From positions 23,086,406 to 23,150,405 of the forward strand of contig NC_081409.1 of assembly GCF_030272615.1 (NCBI RefSeq): DNA of 64,000 bases, written 5' to 3'. The position numbers were made by a program, and so were the translations under genes. Of the stretch, positions 21,411-33,029 are shown piece by piece. Under the pieces are notes generated by a model, which searched no databases, was not told the DNA's origin, and saw nothing but the letters and a program-made list of their open reading frames with translations. Every line of letters begins with the position of its first letter. Position 1 is the first letter of the stretch. The stretch is from Cryptomeria japonica (Eukaryota > Streptophyta > Pinopsida > Cupressales > Cupressaceae).

Positions 21411-22081
21411 ACACCAATTTACAACCTTCAGAACCCCACGAAAGTCCATGGCGCGGATCATTTCTGTGATATTTTATGATGTCAAAACCCTTCTTCTACA
21501 CTCCAATATTTTTAGTGTCTAGGCTCCAGACTCCAGCAAATCATTTTAAATCTGGCCGTCGTCGTTTTTTATTTTATTTTTTAGGCACTGTAATGTCCTC
21601 GATGGCACCCCGGCCATACAACCTCCCTGTATGGTCAACAACAGCACTAGCACCTCCAATCGTGCGGTCGACACCCTTCTTATCGTACGGACACACCTCC
21701 GGTCAACAACACCACTCCAATCGTGCGGTTGCTTGGTCTACCTGTGGTGGTCGTTTTGCCCTTACTTGGCTGTGTGGATTGTGCGGGCTCCCGCTCTCCC
21801 TAAGCGGTGGATCAATTTGTAAGAACCCTCGACCCCATCCGTTCGCTTCACTCCCTACGGTAGCTCGTGGGCTGTGTGTATTGATCGGGCCGTGCGGTGC
21901 GTCCCTTTCCTTGGCTGCGCGGTGATGTGCCTTCGGCTGTGTTCGGTGTCTTCTTCCTCCGCGGGGTTTTATTGCCAAGGTCGGCTGTGCGGTGTGGTGG
22001 CTTCTTCCTTTCCTCAACGGTGTGCGGCGTGGTGTCTTCTTCCTCTCCTCGGTGTGCGGCGTGGTGTCTTCGTGCGGCGTT

Positions 22082-25000
22082 TTATATCCTTGCGCGGCCT
22101 TCGGTGGCTCCCACCGCACGGTGTGACCACCGCACGATGGTTCCACCGCACGGTGGTCCCACTGCACGATGGTTCCACCGCACGGTGGTGTCACCGTTGG
22201 TGCTTCCACCGCACGGTGGTGTCACCTTGTCACCTTGGTCGCACCGTACGGTGGCCATTTTCCCCTTCTTTTTTTTTTTCTTTTTTTTGACCGTACGGTC
22301 GCTGTCGTACGACCGTGCGATTTTTTTTTCAATTTTTTTTTTTTTTTTTTTTTTGAAGTTGTCTAGAGAGTCTTCGGCTCGGGTCCCCTGTCTCTGGGAT
22401 CGCCCTTCATCCTTCTCGGTTTTTCTCGCCCAAAAGTCTCCTGCTTTTGTCCCGTGCCTCTCGAGTTGCTTGCCCGGCCTCTTAGGTCCCCTTCCATCCT
22501 CTCGGGTCCCCCTTCGGGCTCTCGGGTGTCCGTCCGACCTCTCAAGGTCCCCTGCGCGCTTCGCGTGGTAGGGTTTCAATTTGTACCCTTTGGTGGCAAG
22601 TCTATTTTCAATGGCCATAGGAAGACCTGGAACCACAAATTCTACAGGGACCACGATCTCCTTCCCGTACATAAGAAGAAGAAGAATAATAAAGATTTTG
22701 AAGACTGCGGTCTTCCATACAGGGTTCCAATCGTGGCCAACACTCTTCGGATTATCTACATCGCCAGGATTTGGGGCGTCTCCCTTCCAATATTCTTTGT
22801 ATTTTGGCAGGTACACCTCTGTTGGTTGCTCTGGTTCCTCTACTTCGAGCCTATAGCTTTGGAACATTTCGTAATCCTCCATTTGCTAGTGGAAGAGCCC
22901 GTTAAGTGAGCATACCTCATCTTCAGAACATCCCTCCAATTCGAGCACCCCTTCACTGTTCGGCTCCATCGCGTTCTTGCCCTTGCTTTCATCGAGGCCC
23001 CCTTCCCTTTTATTAGAGTCCTCTAAGTCTGAGTCGGAAGAGGCGAGCTCTTCGCCAACATCTTGGGTGTGTAGGTCAATGGTATATTTCCGCCCTCCCT
23101 TCTCCATGGAAAGTGTATTTTTCTTCTAGTTGTGGTTTACCCTCGCGTTGATCAACCACGCTCTCCCCAGGATGGCGTCATAGCCTTTCTTCTTCGAAGG
23201 AATAACCACGAAATCTAACAAGAATGGTTGCGTACCAATTGTCACTTGCTGGGCCATCAACAAGCCGAGTGGCTTAATGCCGTGTTGGTCCGCTCCCACC
23301 AGGTTGAATGTGGGTGGCCATAGGGTGGGCTTCCCCAGCTGCTTCCATGTTTCTTCTGGTAGTACATTCACCCCAGATCCACCGTCCACAATGGTGTCCT
23401 TCAGAATGGTCCCACGGATACCCATTTCTACCACAGCTGGGTGTCTACCACTGCTCAAGGCTAGTAACATCGGGTCAGTCGAAGGGCTGACAGAAACCTC
23501 CACCTGTGGTGTACTCTTCGAAGCGGTGGCGGAAACCCCTACTTGAGGTGCACTCGACGATGCAGTGGCGGGAACCCGTACCTGTGGTGCACTCGACGCT
23601 GCGGTGCTTTGCATACTGGTGAGGATGGCAGTCCTCAATTGTGGCATAGAGTCTAGAAGGTCTTTTACCTTTATTGACACCTCCATCTGCAAGATTTGCC
23701 CAATGATGTTATTTTCCGCTTCCGTACGGGACGATGTACTCGCCACCTCGTTGTCCCGTCGTTCGGTCGTCATCTTACGTTCAATATTGGCCTTTGCCTC
23801 CCGTAATCTCTCCTTCTCCGTACGGGGGTCGGGATAAGTGGCTTTTTTCGTCTGGGCGCGGGTGATAGCCAACACTTCTTTCTCACCAGTCTTCTCAGCC
23901 TTCTCAATGTTGAGGAGATTAACCCCTGCCTGCGGGCAATTTGCGTCCTCGTGGTCACCTGGCCCACACCAACGGCAGAGGTGCTAAGGGGTGGCTTCCT
24001 TCGTGCAATCACGGGCGAAGTGCCCCCACTGATTACAGGCCCTACATTGGATAATTGGCCGGCCCTTGGCGTCATACTGGATACGGCTTCCGTTATTGTT
24101 ATTGTTGCTATTCCTTCCGCCGCCGCGTCTGTTGTCCCGGTATCCTCCAGATGATGCTGTTGTGTTAGTATGTTGGCCGGTACCCATTGGTGCGGATGTT
24201 GTGGCCTGCTCCGTGAACAACACCTGGTTCATTTGCGTACCTCGAGTTTTCATGTTGTATGGGCACTCCTTGGTGGAGTGTCCCATCACTTGGCAAATCT
24301 CATAGAATGCCTTCTTTTGGCAAGTACCCTTTGTGTGCCCTTCCTCTTTGCACTCAGTGCACCATATGTCCCCTTCGTTCCGACCAGTGCTTCTCATTAT
24401 TTTGAATTCCTTTCTCATTCACTCCATGTCTTTCTGGAGCGCTTGCACCCGTTTGCCAGCCTTGTCGTCACTGCTGCTTTCTTGTGAAGAGTCATCGTCC
24501 TCGGATGAGGATTTATTACTTTTCTTCTTCTTTGATGTTTTGTGTTCGCTCTCCAGGTCCATCGCCCTATTATAAGCGTCATCATATGACGTCGGGGGTA
24601 CAATTTTCATCTTCCTCCGTAGGGAGGATTTCAACCCTTCAACGAACCATCGTTTCTTCAATCCATCTGCGGGTTGGCTTTCCATTTTACCCAAGAGTTC
24701 TTTCAGCCTCCGACTGTATGCTCGTACTGTCTCCCTAGTACCTTGTTTGGTACTGTATATCTCCGTTACAATTTCATTGTCATCACGGAGCAACCGAAAC
24801 TCCCCCGTGAATTCCTTCTGTAGATTGGCCCACGTGGCCACTTTTTGCTTGTCCACATCGGAGTACCAATCTATGGCAACTCCTCGTAACGTGGCTGGGA
24901 ACTGCTGTACCTAGTCATCCTGGTCTGTTACTCCGTTGGCGGACCAAATGGTTTCACATGTACGGCAGTTCCGTAAGGGGTCTTCCTTGCCCTCCCCTGT

Positions 25001-25627
25001 GAACTTTGGCAATTTTTGTTTACTCGCCATCCCACCGCTGGGTCTCGCTCCTCTAATTCCTTGTGTACTTGTACCTGGCGATCCTCCGCCTCCTGCAACT
25101 GAACCTCCACTCGTGGGTCCTCCGGAAAAAGTTGCTGACACCGAACCAACCAAATTGCCTCCCGTACGGTACCCTTGTGCTCCCTCGGCACCTTCGGTCG
25201 TACCGTCACCTTCCGGTGTCTCCCTCCGGTTGTCCTCTGAAATGGACAAATTCTTTAGCAAGTCTCTGGTAGCGTCGATCAGGTTTAGACTTCGCCTTGT
25301 TTGTTCCACCAACTCTTCGCGGCTTCTTACCCTACGGTGGTATTCTGGCGAACTGTAGAGTTCTCCTTCGGCACCCTCTGTGACTCCTTCTGGCAGCCCT
25401 ACAACAGTGTAGACAGTGTAGTTCTCTCCATCTATCTCTGCCTCCGCAACCTCCGTGACACCTCCTGGGTTCCCTTCGGGCAACCCCTCGGCCGATCGTC
25501 CCTCGGCAAGCTGCCTTAGCCTACGCCTTCGTTCTATCTGCTGTCTGAGATTCAATGCGGTTTGTGCCACTTCCCATTCGTCACTCTGTATCTTTTTATT
25601 TTTGTCCTTATTTAGTCTATTGGGCAT
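22082..25627 (-). pseudogene. Element C gag-protease plus integrase scrap, one frame with stops
   Basis: A single reading frame runs from the ATG at 25627 (MPNRLNKDKNKKIQSDEW) to about 22082. It is broken only by in-frame stops at 24911-24913 (TAG), 24419-24421 (TGA), 23984-23986 (TAG), 23126-23128 (TAG) and 22886-22888 (TAG). In order it has the gag N-terminus, gag domain (EFRLLRDDNEIVTEIY), knuckles (CTECKEEGHTKGTC, CRACNQWGHFARDC, CRWCGPGDHEDANC), protease (IVDGGSGVNVLPEETW, YDAILGRAWL), linker (WKGDAPNPGDVDNP) and an integrase-end phrase (LMYGKEIVVPVEFVVPG). B supports a sense codon at most of these stops. It has no polymerase or integrase core. Confidence 0.88.
22095..22255. repeat. CCACCG/CGGTGG array in element C
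   Basis: About six units such as 'ccaccgcacggtgg' (6-bp arms around CA), homologous to 1780-2013 in B. It is followed by T-rich tracts at 22268-22290 and 22321-22355. Confidence 0.85.
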
Positions 25628-25758
25628 AAGTCAAAGGTTCAATTTCCTCCTGGCCTGGCGCCATCTCGTTCCGTTTCCCGTCGGCTGTTCTCTTCGTAGC
25701 GTTGCAGGATTTGTTGTCGTCGCTCTTCCTGGGCAATCTCCTCCAGGTGGGCCTGTTA

Positions 25759-25876
25759 TGCCAGCGATGCCTATGCAAGCAACCGGGGGAGGTGGTTCAT
25801 TAACCGGTTTACTGCCGTGCCAGCGATGCCTATGCAAGCAGTCGGGGGAGGTGGTTCATTAACCGGTTTACTGCCG
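25759..25876. repeat. 59-bp tandem duplication in the element C leader
   Basis: The unit from 'tgccagcgatgcctatgca' to 'ggtttactgccg' is present twice in a row (25759-25817 and 25818-25876) with only a couple of differences. Confidence 0.92.
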
Positions 25877-25970
25877 GGCTAACCTCCAACGCTGTCCACA
25901 CGACACTTGGTGGGATTTCTGCCTCCGCCGCTTCTCGTCGAACGTATGTCTGAATGGCTACCTGGAGCAA

Positions 25971-26230
25971 AATCGAAAATTCTCGCGTTGCCGTGTCTTC
26001 TCCTGTGTAAAGTTCTGTCCACGCGTCGTCGGCCTCCGGGTTTACTTCACCAACGGGTAGGCCCATTGTGTCTGTGCGCCATCCGTGTCTTCCGTTCCCG
26101 AATCGAAAATTCTCGCGTTGCCGTGTCTTCTCCTGTGTAAAGTTCTGTCCACGCGTCGTCGGCCTCCGGGTTTACTTCACCAACGGGTAGGCCCATTGCG
26201 TCTGTGCGCCATCCGTGTCTTCCGTTCCCG
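25971..26230. repeat. 130-bp tandem duplication in the element C leader
   Basis: Positions 25971-26100 and 26101-26230 are nearly identical: 'aatcgaaaattctcgcg' through 'tccgttcccg', with one clear mismatch by eye. The second copy ends only 10 bp before the primer-binding site. Confidence 0.95.
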
Positions 26231-26240
26231 AGTACGTCTA

Positions 26241-26255
26241 GGCAACGGCGCCAAA
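26241..26255 (-). other. Element C primer-binding site
   Basis: On the minus strand this reads TTTGGCGCCGTTGCC against the 5' LTR, the classic plant gypsy form. Confidence 0.85.
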
Positions 26256-26575
26256 TGTTTGCCCTCTCGGGTAAACGGTTAAATGCAGAAAGTAAATGCA
26301 CAGAACATAATGGAAATATATTAAATAACCAGCCTCTGTATTAATCCCACAGTCCATGTACAATAAGTGCTTATAACATTACATCTGACACGACTAACAT
26401 GATGATACTTCGAAGAAAAGGTACACAATATATAATACCCGAAGGGGTATGACACAACCGTTGCGACTCCAACTACCTACCTGTCGGCCAACTAACTGAC
26501 CGCCGTAACTCATTATTACCGACGACAACATAAACATAATATAACAACATAACATAATGATTATTCCCGTCAACA
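26256..26575 (-). repeat. Element C 5' LTR
   Basis: A 320-bp LTR, the upstream LTR for minus-strand transcription. It is flanked on the right by the ggggg duplication. Confidence 0.92.
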
Positions 26576-26984
26576 GGGGGCACGATGTTTGTCAGTATCC
26601 CACTCTTCTTCCTCACTACGGGTCCTTTCTTTGTATCGTTGCAGTATTTGCTGCCAACATTGCTCTCTGTTCCTTTCCTCTCGCTATTCTTGCAATTCAT
26701 TCAAATTTTGTGCCAACAACCTTGGAATTCTTCCGAGAAGATCGAAGACCGTGTGGTTAATTGAGAATTCGTCGCGTATTGTGCTCTCTCCTGAGCTTCC
26801 CTCTGCACATACTAATCAACTGAAACTTCCCATAGGTTTACCGCGTCTTGCGTCAAGCGATCTTTCGGTGTTTCTTCCTCGTCGTCACTTTTCGTTTCTA
26901 GTACTTGCTGTTCACATGATCGGCCCATTACTCTGCCATGCCTATCGCCACTCTTGGGTACTCTTACATCGCCAAGTTCAAATC
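26576..26984 (-). other. Element D leader and gag N-terminal DNA beyond element C
   Basis: This continues element D after the C insertion. Minus-strand peptides such as QRYKERTRSEEEEWDTDK suggest part of the charged gag N-terminus, but frames are broken and the start codon cannot be fixed. Confidence 0.5.
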
Positions 26985-27000
26985 GGCAACGATGCCAAAA
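26985..27000 (-). other. Element D primer-binding site
   Basis: On the minus strand this reads TTTTGGCATCGTTGCC against the 5' LTR, one substitution class away from the C site and the same as in E. Confidence 0.82.
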
Positions 27001-27347
27001 TGTTTACTGCTATATGTGATAAATTACATACATGAAAAAATAATGCAAATGATAATGCATACCAGACACAACAGTAAAATATATCTTTTTCGCAAATGAA
27101 ATTATTATAGAGAGGAAGATCAGAGATGGTTGGGCAAGGATTACAATTGATTCGACTATACCATACTACCTTCCTTGGCGGTACACAACATATTTAAAGG
27201 ACCCGACAGTTGCCAAGAGAAACACAACTGTCAACCAACAGACACATAACTACTTGAGAGTGACAACCCACTTACTACAAATAATTAATACATTGGCAGA
27301 TAACGAATACTATCAAATATAACAATAGGCATTTTATGCTGACTAAA
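27001..27347 (-). repeat. Element D 5' LTR
   Basis: A 347-bp LTR beginning TGTTTACTGC. The terminal CA has mutated to AA (GACTAAA), but the acctt duplication that follows fixes the end. Confidence 0.88.
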
Positions 27348-27537
27348 ACCTTCAAACCAATCAATCTGATTTTATGCAGAAATGAAAAAAAGAACTCTAT
27401 ACGTTCGTGCATCCTTTTTGAGCTGACGTGGGCAGAAAGAAAGATGAAGGCTTTATAAGGGCAACAGCAAGAAACCAGCCACCAAAACAGTTAACACGGT
27501 GATAGATTCACAAGTTTCTATGGAGACATTAATGAAG
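27348..27537. repeat. 530-bp tandem repeat, copy 2, last piece
   Basis: It resumes 'accttcaaaccaatcaatc' after element D, with the first five bases being the target duplication, and runs to the next unit start. Confidence 0.88.
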
Positions 27538-28070
27538 TTAGCCTTAAAGCTTGAGCATTTATAATCACCTTATATTTCCAATAACAATCTTATCACTTTA
27601 AACACCCTTATTTACCAAATATATAAAAATGTTAAAACAAAGTCCTCCTTTATATGCAAATTTGCAAATAATGACTTATATTCCAGTCTATGATGCATTA
27701 ACCCACACGTTCATTTTTTATGGCAAAAGGAAACTGTGAGTTACTGTGCAGTTAGATTCTTTGGTCCAAGTGTGGTCATTATCATCTGGATGTCACACAT
27801 GATCTGACAGGCTTCAACGAACATTAGTATCAGCAAACATTGTTGGAAACTTTTGATTGCATTCACCATATTTGGTAGACCTTCAAACCAATCAAAATCT
27901 AATTTTAGGTAGAAATGAAAAAAATAACTCTATACATTTGTGCATCCTTTTTGAGCTGACGTGGGCAGAAAGAAAGATAAACGCTTTATAAGGGCAACAG
28001 CAAGAAACCAGCCACCAAAACAGTTAACACGGTGATGGATTCACAACTTTCTATGGAGACATAAACAAAG
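27538..28070. repeat. 530-bp tandem repeat, copy 3
   Basis: A complete 533-bp unit with all the landmarks of copy 1. Confidence 0.9.
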
Positions 28071-28605
28071 TTAGCCTTAAAAGCTTGAGCACTTATAATC
28101 ATCTTACATTTCCAATAACAATCTTTATCACTTTAAACACCCTTATTTACCAAATTTTTCATAAAAATGTTAAAAACAAAGTCCTTTATATGCAAATTTT
28201 GCAAATAATGACATGTATTCCGGTCTCTGATGCATTAACCTACACTTTCATTTTTTATGGCAAAAGAAAACTGTGAGTTTCTGTGCAGTCAGATTCTTTG
28301 GTCCAAGTGTGGTCATTATCATCTGGATGTCACAAATGATCCATATAGGCTTCAACCAACATTAGCATCAGCAAACATTTATTGGGAGATTTTGATTGCA
28401 TTCACCATATTTGGTAGACCTACAAACCATTCAATCTGATTTTAGGCAGAAATGAAAAAAAAAACTCTATACATTCGTGCATCCTTTTTGAGCTGATGTG
28501 GGCAAATAGAAAGATGAACGTTTTATAAGAGCCACAGCAAGAAACCAGCCACCAAAACAGTTAACATGGTGATGGATTCACAACTTTCCACAGAGACATT
28601 AACAA
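28071..28605. repeat. 530-bp tandem repeat, copy 4
   Basis: The last unit of the array. Similarity ends at about 'gagacattaacaaag', and unrelated sequence follows. Confidence 0.88.
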
Positions 28606-30869
28606 AGATAATAAATTCTTCCTATTGCACTCAATCTCCCTTGCTAGCCTTCATTTTCTCCCAGCTTTCACACACACAAACAACTTCACACAAGATAGAT
28701 GATGAGCAGATGGACTGCTACATCTCTGGGCTTTGATACCACTGTTATCCCCAGGAGGGGCATAGAATATATTATTATTGCATATAAATTGTACATTTCA
28801 AAGGATGATTGACATTCCAATTTATAAGCAGGCAAAACAGTTTAACTACCATAACCATCTAAACCAAAAGTAAATTACAAATGGGTTAAACCCTAATGAT
28901 TAACACATTAACAATCTGTTCCATTCATCTACAGATTTTGGCTGATGGCTTCCTAAATAAATTGAAGTTAAAGATTTTAAGGTGTAAATGAAGTTTCCAA
29001 GAAAGAAACTTATTGCTAGTTGTTATGTGTAGAAAAGGAAAAGTAAAACATATTACAAAGAAAGTTTAATTGCACATATCCCTGACAAGTCTAAAAAATC
29101 ATATTCTAGCTAGCTAAATCCCATCAATCAGATAAAACAAAATGATTAAAACTGATCAGTATTGACCTACAATGCTCAAACAACAAGTGTACACTATGTT
29201 TGTCAAAGTTGACCATAAACTTAGGTGCAAAAAAATCTGAGTCCAGAGGTGATTGGATGGAGAATTGTAAGATTTGCCATGGAAAACTCTACCCAAGAGC
29301 AAAGACCTTAAAGCTATTCACAATAACTTAGTTTCTCAATGAAAATGACAGACTGAAAATCCAATGGATGGGACTTAGGTATTCCGTTTATTGTGTGTAA
29401 ACAATAAATGCAATTTTAGAAAATACAGCAAGGAGAAGAGGATGGCAACTCACTTTCCAAGAAGTGCAACTCTTGATGAATGAGGTGATTTGTTATTGTC
29501 CAAAAAGGGAAGTGTAACTCACAAGGAAGAGTATTACACCTCTCACTCTAAAAAGGACAAGCATAACTAAACCCAAGTAAACAAATAACTAAGAAAGCTT
29601 AACTAAAGGTGTACCTTAAGGTAAGATTGGTTTCAATGGTGAAATATTCCTCCCTAGCCAATATTGTATGATTCATTTAGAGTGACCGTATGTGTAGAAA
29701 GGATTTAGAGATGGATTTAGATGGAGTTAACAAATGTTTGTAGAACAAAGGTTTGGAGCAAATTGATTTATCTATACAAATTTACAGAGATTTACAAGCA
29801 ACAAATTTGTAGGACATTTGTAGGCAAATTACAAATTTGTGTTGCAAGTGGGAGATGAATCAGAAAATTCAGTGTTATGTGTGCAGTGAAAAGAATAAAA
29901 ATCATGTGCTGTGGAAAAATATAAAATTACAGTTTTAGCTGAGTTGGTGTCTAGATGTACTATTTGAGCCTCCTAAGGAAGTGTACGTTTTCCAAAGGCA
30001 GCAAGAAAGGGAAATTAATATTTTTTGAAGGCTTTACAGCCTTTTCTACATCCTAGCGCTGCCTCTAAGGAATGGCCAAAGCCAGCAGCAGCAAGGAAAA
30101 GTCAATGCAGCATTTATACTAGCTGCTGTACTTTTATTTTAGGTGTCAGACCATCCAAAAGAGGTGCCGTACAGACTGCATAAAGGAACTTAAGGTGCTG
30201 TTTGAATGTTGGCCATATTGTTGACTATTCTCCATTAAAGGTTAGGATTAATTTTATAAATATTTATATTCTGATTTGTATTATTATTGCTATGTGGTAT
30301 TCATTGGAAATTTCAGTTTACATCAGCATTTGCACATGTATCGTATGTAATTTGTTGCATTCAGAAATTTTAGTGAAAAGGTGAGAATGAAACAAATAAA
30401 TTCCCTGGTAATTATTAATAACCTCTTGCCAAAGCAATATTGAAATATCCTCTGATAACCCGCTGAATGCAAACTGTTTGATGAAATGCTTGCATAGCAA
30501 AAATTGTGAAAATTTCAAGTTTGATAAAAAGATTCTTGGGTAGGGTTATTACACATAAGACAACTATTATAATTTGGGAGAATGCGATAGAGCTTCCCAT
30601 GTATTTGTTCAAATATAGTGTGCATGTATAGAAAGGCTCTTTGAAGGCATGTCAGTTTGACTGTTTGACAACCACCACTTGTATGGGACATATGTAGCAG
30701 TCTAAAGTTTTGACCATAATTAATGCAAAAGTTAATCAAGTCATACATGAACACATTAATTGTAGTACACATTTATTAATTTTATTGTCTTACTCAAGTA
30801 CAATAAACGAGATTAGCTTGAAATGCCAAGTACATGGAAAAAGATTATTCATGTTATGATAAATCTAAG
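28606..30869. other. Non-coding stretch with a possible Met-type retroelement end
   Basis: No gene is supported. At 28730-28741 the minus strand reads TGGTATCAAAGC, one base off the Met primer-binding site, followed at 28743 by TGTTATCC, a plausible LTR start. This could be the 5' end of a lost copia-type element, with the 530-bp array in its leader, but no partner LTR was found. The rest is AT-rich with short frames only. Confidence 0.35.
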
Positions 30870-31375
30870 TCACCAGCATCGAATTCGAGTTCGATTCCGG
30901 CAACTATGAAATTTGGATAAAGTTTGGCAAGGGCAAAAAATTCGACATAAAATACGCCTTATATAAAATATATATATTTTTAAATATAAATAATATATTC
31001 AATAAATTATCAAAATAGTTGAACATTACAAAATAGATTTGAAATTATTATAAAAAGAAGTCACAACTACAAAATATTAATAAAAAATAGTATAAAGAGA
31101 AATTATAAAATAATAATTAATTTAAATATGTTACATATTAATATTTTAATAAAAATTTAATTTAAATAAAATTATAAAATGAGAAAAATTTAAATATATT
31201 TAATATTAACAAGAACATTAAAATAAAATAAATTTATTATGAAAAGGTAAACTTTAAAAAACCAACAGCAAAAATATAAAACCTAAAAACTAAAGTTGTT
31301 CTTCAAAACTAAAATCATTTGAGCAAAACAAAAAACCTAAAAACTAAAACCAGCGACCTACGTGAGATTCCAATG
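30870..31375. other. Very AT-rich stretch
   Basis: The region is dominated by A/T with 'aaaatttaa' and 'taatat' runs. I see no gene. A lone GTTCGATTCC at about 30888 resembles a Pol III B box but has no tRNA around it. Confidence 0.6.
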
Positions 31376-31474
31376 TGGCGCTCCAGTCTTCAGCAGAGAA
31401 CTCCACGGCGGCACTCCAGTCTTCAACAGAGAACTCCACAGCGGCACTCCAGTCTTCAACAGAGTCTTGAGCAG
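31376..31474. repeat. 33-bp tandem repeat, three copies
   Basis: Units with 'ctccagtcttca.cagag' begin at 31381, 31414 and 31447, exactly 33 bp apart. A frame is open through the three units, but no gene context is visible. Confidence 0.9.
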
Positions 31475-31700
31475 AGCCTTCAACATTGAGCAACGAGTAG
31501 AAGTGCCGTGATAACGACAAGCAGAAATTTTGCAGGTATTGAAAAACGCTTTCTTAAAAATATTTTAAGATTTTCCCTTTCTTGCACTACGAACTTGAGG
31601 TGACTTTTAACGAATATTTTTTAATTTTTAAAAGTTCGTCAAATTCTAAATCTGAAGCTGAAAATTAGGCGAATGCAGTGACTTAGGATAAAATTGATGC

Positions 31701-32060
31701 CTATATCTTCCTTTCCCATAAGACTTGTTGGCATTCCTGCCATAAATCAACTGGTTGGGGCTGTGTGGCATCTACCATATCTGTAGGGGGGGCCACCAAA
31801 GTGGTAATCATCACTATAGAGTGTTGCAATGACTGTCCAACCTTTGGTATTGCAGGTGTGGATATAGTTGATTGTCGAGAATCATCCGGCTGCATCAACT
31901 TTCAAAATTTCCTCATCTTTGTCAACTGCTTGGCTACTTTGAGATTAGTATTGCTCTGTTCCTTCTTTGTTCTCAATGTTGCTTTGGTAATCTCATGTAC
32001 TAGTTTCTCTTAAGCTAAAATTGTCTCAATCTGCTCATATGCTACCCTTCTTCGAAAGAT
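31701..32060 (-). pseudogene. Coding-like relic, unidentified
   Basis: The minus strand gives KLVHEITKATLRTKKEQSNT, LKVAKQLTKMRKF and, after a stop, MMQPDDSRQSTISTPAIPKV and QPQPVDLWQECQQVLWE. The first part has coiled-coil character. There is at least one internal stop. It could be part of an old retroelement or a gene fragment; I do not recognise it. Confidence 0.3.
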
Positions 32061-32423
32061 GCCTAAGATTGCTCATGTTCTAATTTTCCTATCTCTACCT
32101 GCTGATTGAGCTGTTTTAATGCTTTGTTTTACCTTTTATGTCTATCATAAGATTATCATTCGTGCACTTAACTTCTTTGCAGCAAGGTCATGGTCCACCA
32201 GTCAAAGTTATTGCTTGTCTCCCTCCAGTACCTGACTTCACTCTTTCAGGGGATGGTTTCTTTATCCGATTTTTGAATCATCTTTTCACAACTGCTAATT
32301 TTTTTATTTTTCAGGTCTGATTTCTCCACTAGCAGTTTTTCCAACTGTTGTTCGCGTTGTGTATGTAGCAATGTTGACTTCGTGTCCAGAAAGCTTAAAT
32401 ATTCCACTGTTATTTAGATAGGC

Positions 32424-32500
32424 CCATAAAGAGTAGACATCCCGACTTGAGAGACTCAGGCTCATAATGAGTAGACATCCCTACTTGAGAGACACATCCT
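32424..32500. repeat. 39-bp tandem duplication
   Basis: The phrase 'cataa.gagtagacatccc.acttgagagac' occurs at 32424 and again at 32463. Confidence 0.85.
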
Positions 32501-33029
32501 GCTAGAAGACGTAGAGTCATAACATTGTTCAAACCCTAACATTGTAATCCTTGTGGAATGTTGCTTGCATCCCTCAAGCAAAATTGTAGCTGTTATCAAT
32601 TCACCATCCTTGATCAGTCCTTTCATACAAATATTTTGCTTGCTTCATGTTCATACTGTCATCTATGAAGAACTTTCCTTATCAACTTCTTTAATCCGTT
32701 CTTCCATGCAAATGTTATCCACATTCCTCACGTTCATAGTGGCATCTATAAACAATTTTGCCATCCTCTTAATTCAGATCACTTCTATAAGCCCTCATTG
32801 GGTTTACCCTTTGATAATTTGGGACAACTACCTAATGCTCCTTATTGCAAGTGTCCAATTAGGAGGTGTAGTTTGGTGATAAATTGAGTCTTCGAAACTC
32901 TTGAACCTGTTCTATCCAAGTCTTGTTGTCATCATCCTCACTACTCTGATGTAGGTCTACATGTTTTGTATAATCCTACTTAGGCAGTGTCTCACACTTC
33001 AACATCTCCCTATATAAAAGAATCATGTG

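Larger units (their letters stand above)
25628..26240 (-). other. Element C 5' leader
   Basis: The untranslated region between primer-binding site and gag ATG. It holds two tandem duplications (25759-25876 and 25971-26230). Short frames across it derive from the duplications. Confidence 0.6.
20173..26575 (-). mobile_element. Element C: RT-less gypsy retrotransposon nested in D
   Basis: Two 320-bp LTRs (20173-20492 and 26256-26575) are flanked by an exact 5-bp duplication (ggggg at 20168-20172 and 26576-26580). The two LTRs differ at about eight sites by eye, all transitions. The primer-binding site TGGCGCCGTTGCC is at 26241-26253 (minus) and the polypurine tract at 20493. The interior resembles B throughout: gag, protease, integrase scrap, CCACCG array, GGGGCAGCGCCCC array and coiled-coil ORF. 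The LTRs of B and C differ strongly, so they are distinct families with a related interior. Confidence 0.92.
15654..27347 (-). mobile_element. Element D: RT-less gypsy retrotransposon, host of element C
   Basis: LTRs of 343 and 347 bp (15654-15996 and 27001-27347) are flanked by an exact 5-bp duplication (acctt at 15649-15653 and 27348-27352). The primer-binding site is at 26985-26997 and the polypurine tract at 15997, both for minus-strand reading. Its own interior, without C, is about 4.6 kb and holds only a decayed gag-protease and a 3' region rich in GTACG motifs. Its LTRs match element E in reverse orientation, so D and E are one family. Element C is inserted in its gag leader or N-terminal region. 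Confidence 0.9.

Noticed and set aside
22082-22882. 266-codon frame of C as an independent gene
   Set aside because: It is in the same frame as gag-protease upstream and is the tail of that polyprotein after a TAG.
28730-28760. A further full copia element starting at the Met-like primer site
   Set aside because: Only the primer-binding-like site and a possible LTR start are visible; no partner LTR or pol was found, so it is noted but not called.
30880-30905. GTTCGATTCC as part of a tRNA or SINE
   Set aside because: It matches a Pol III B box but no A box at the right distance, cloverleaf or SINE body was seen.
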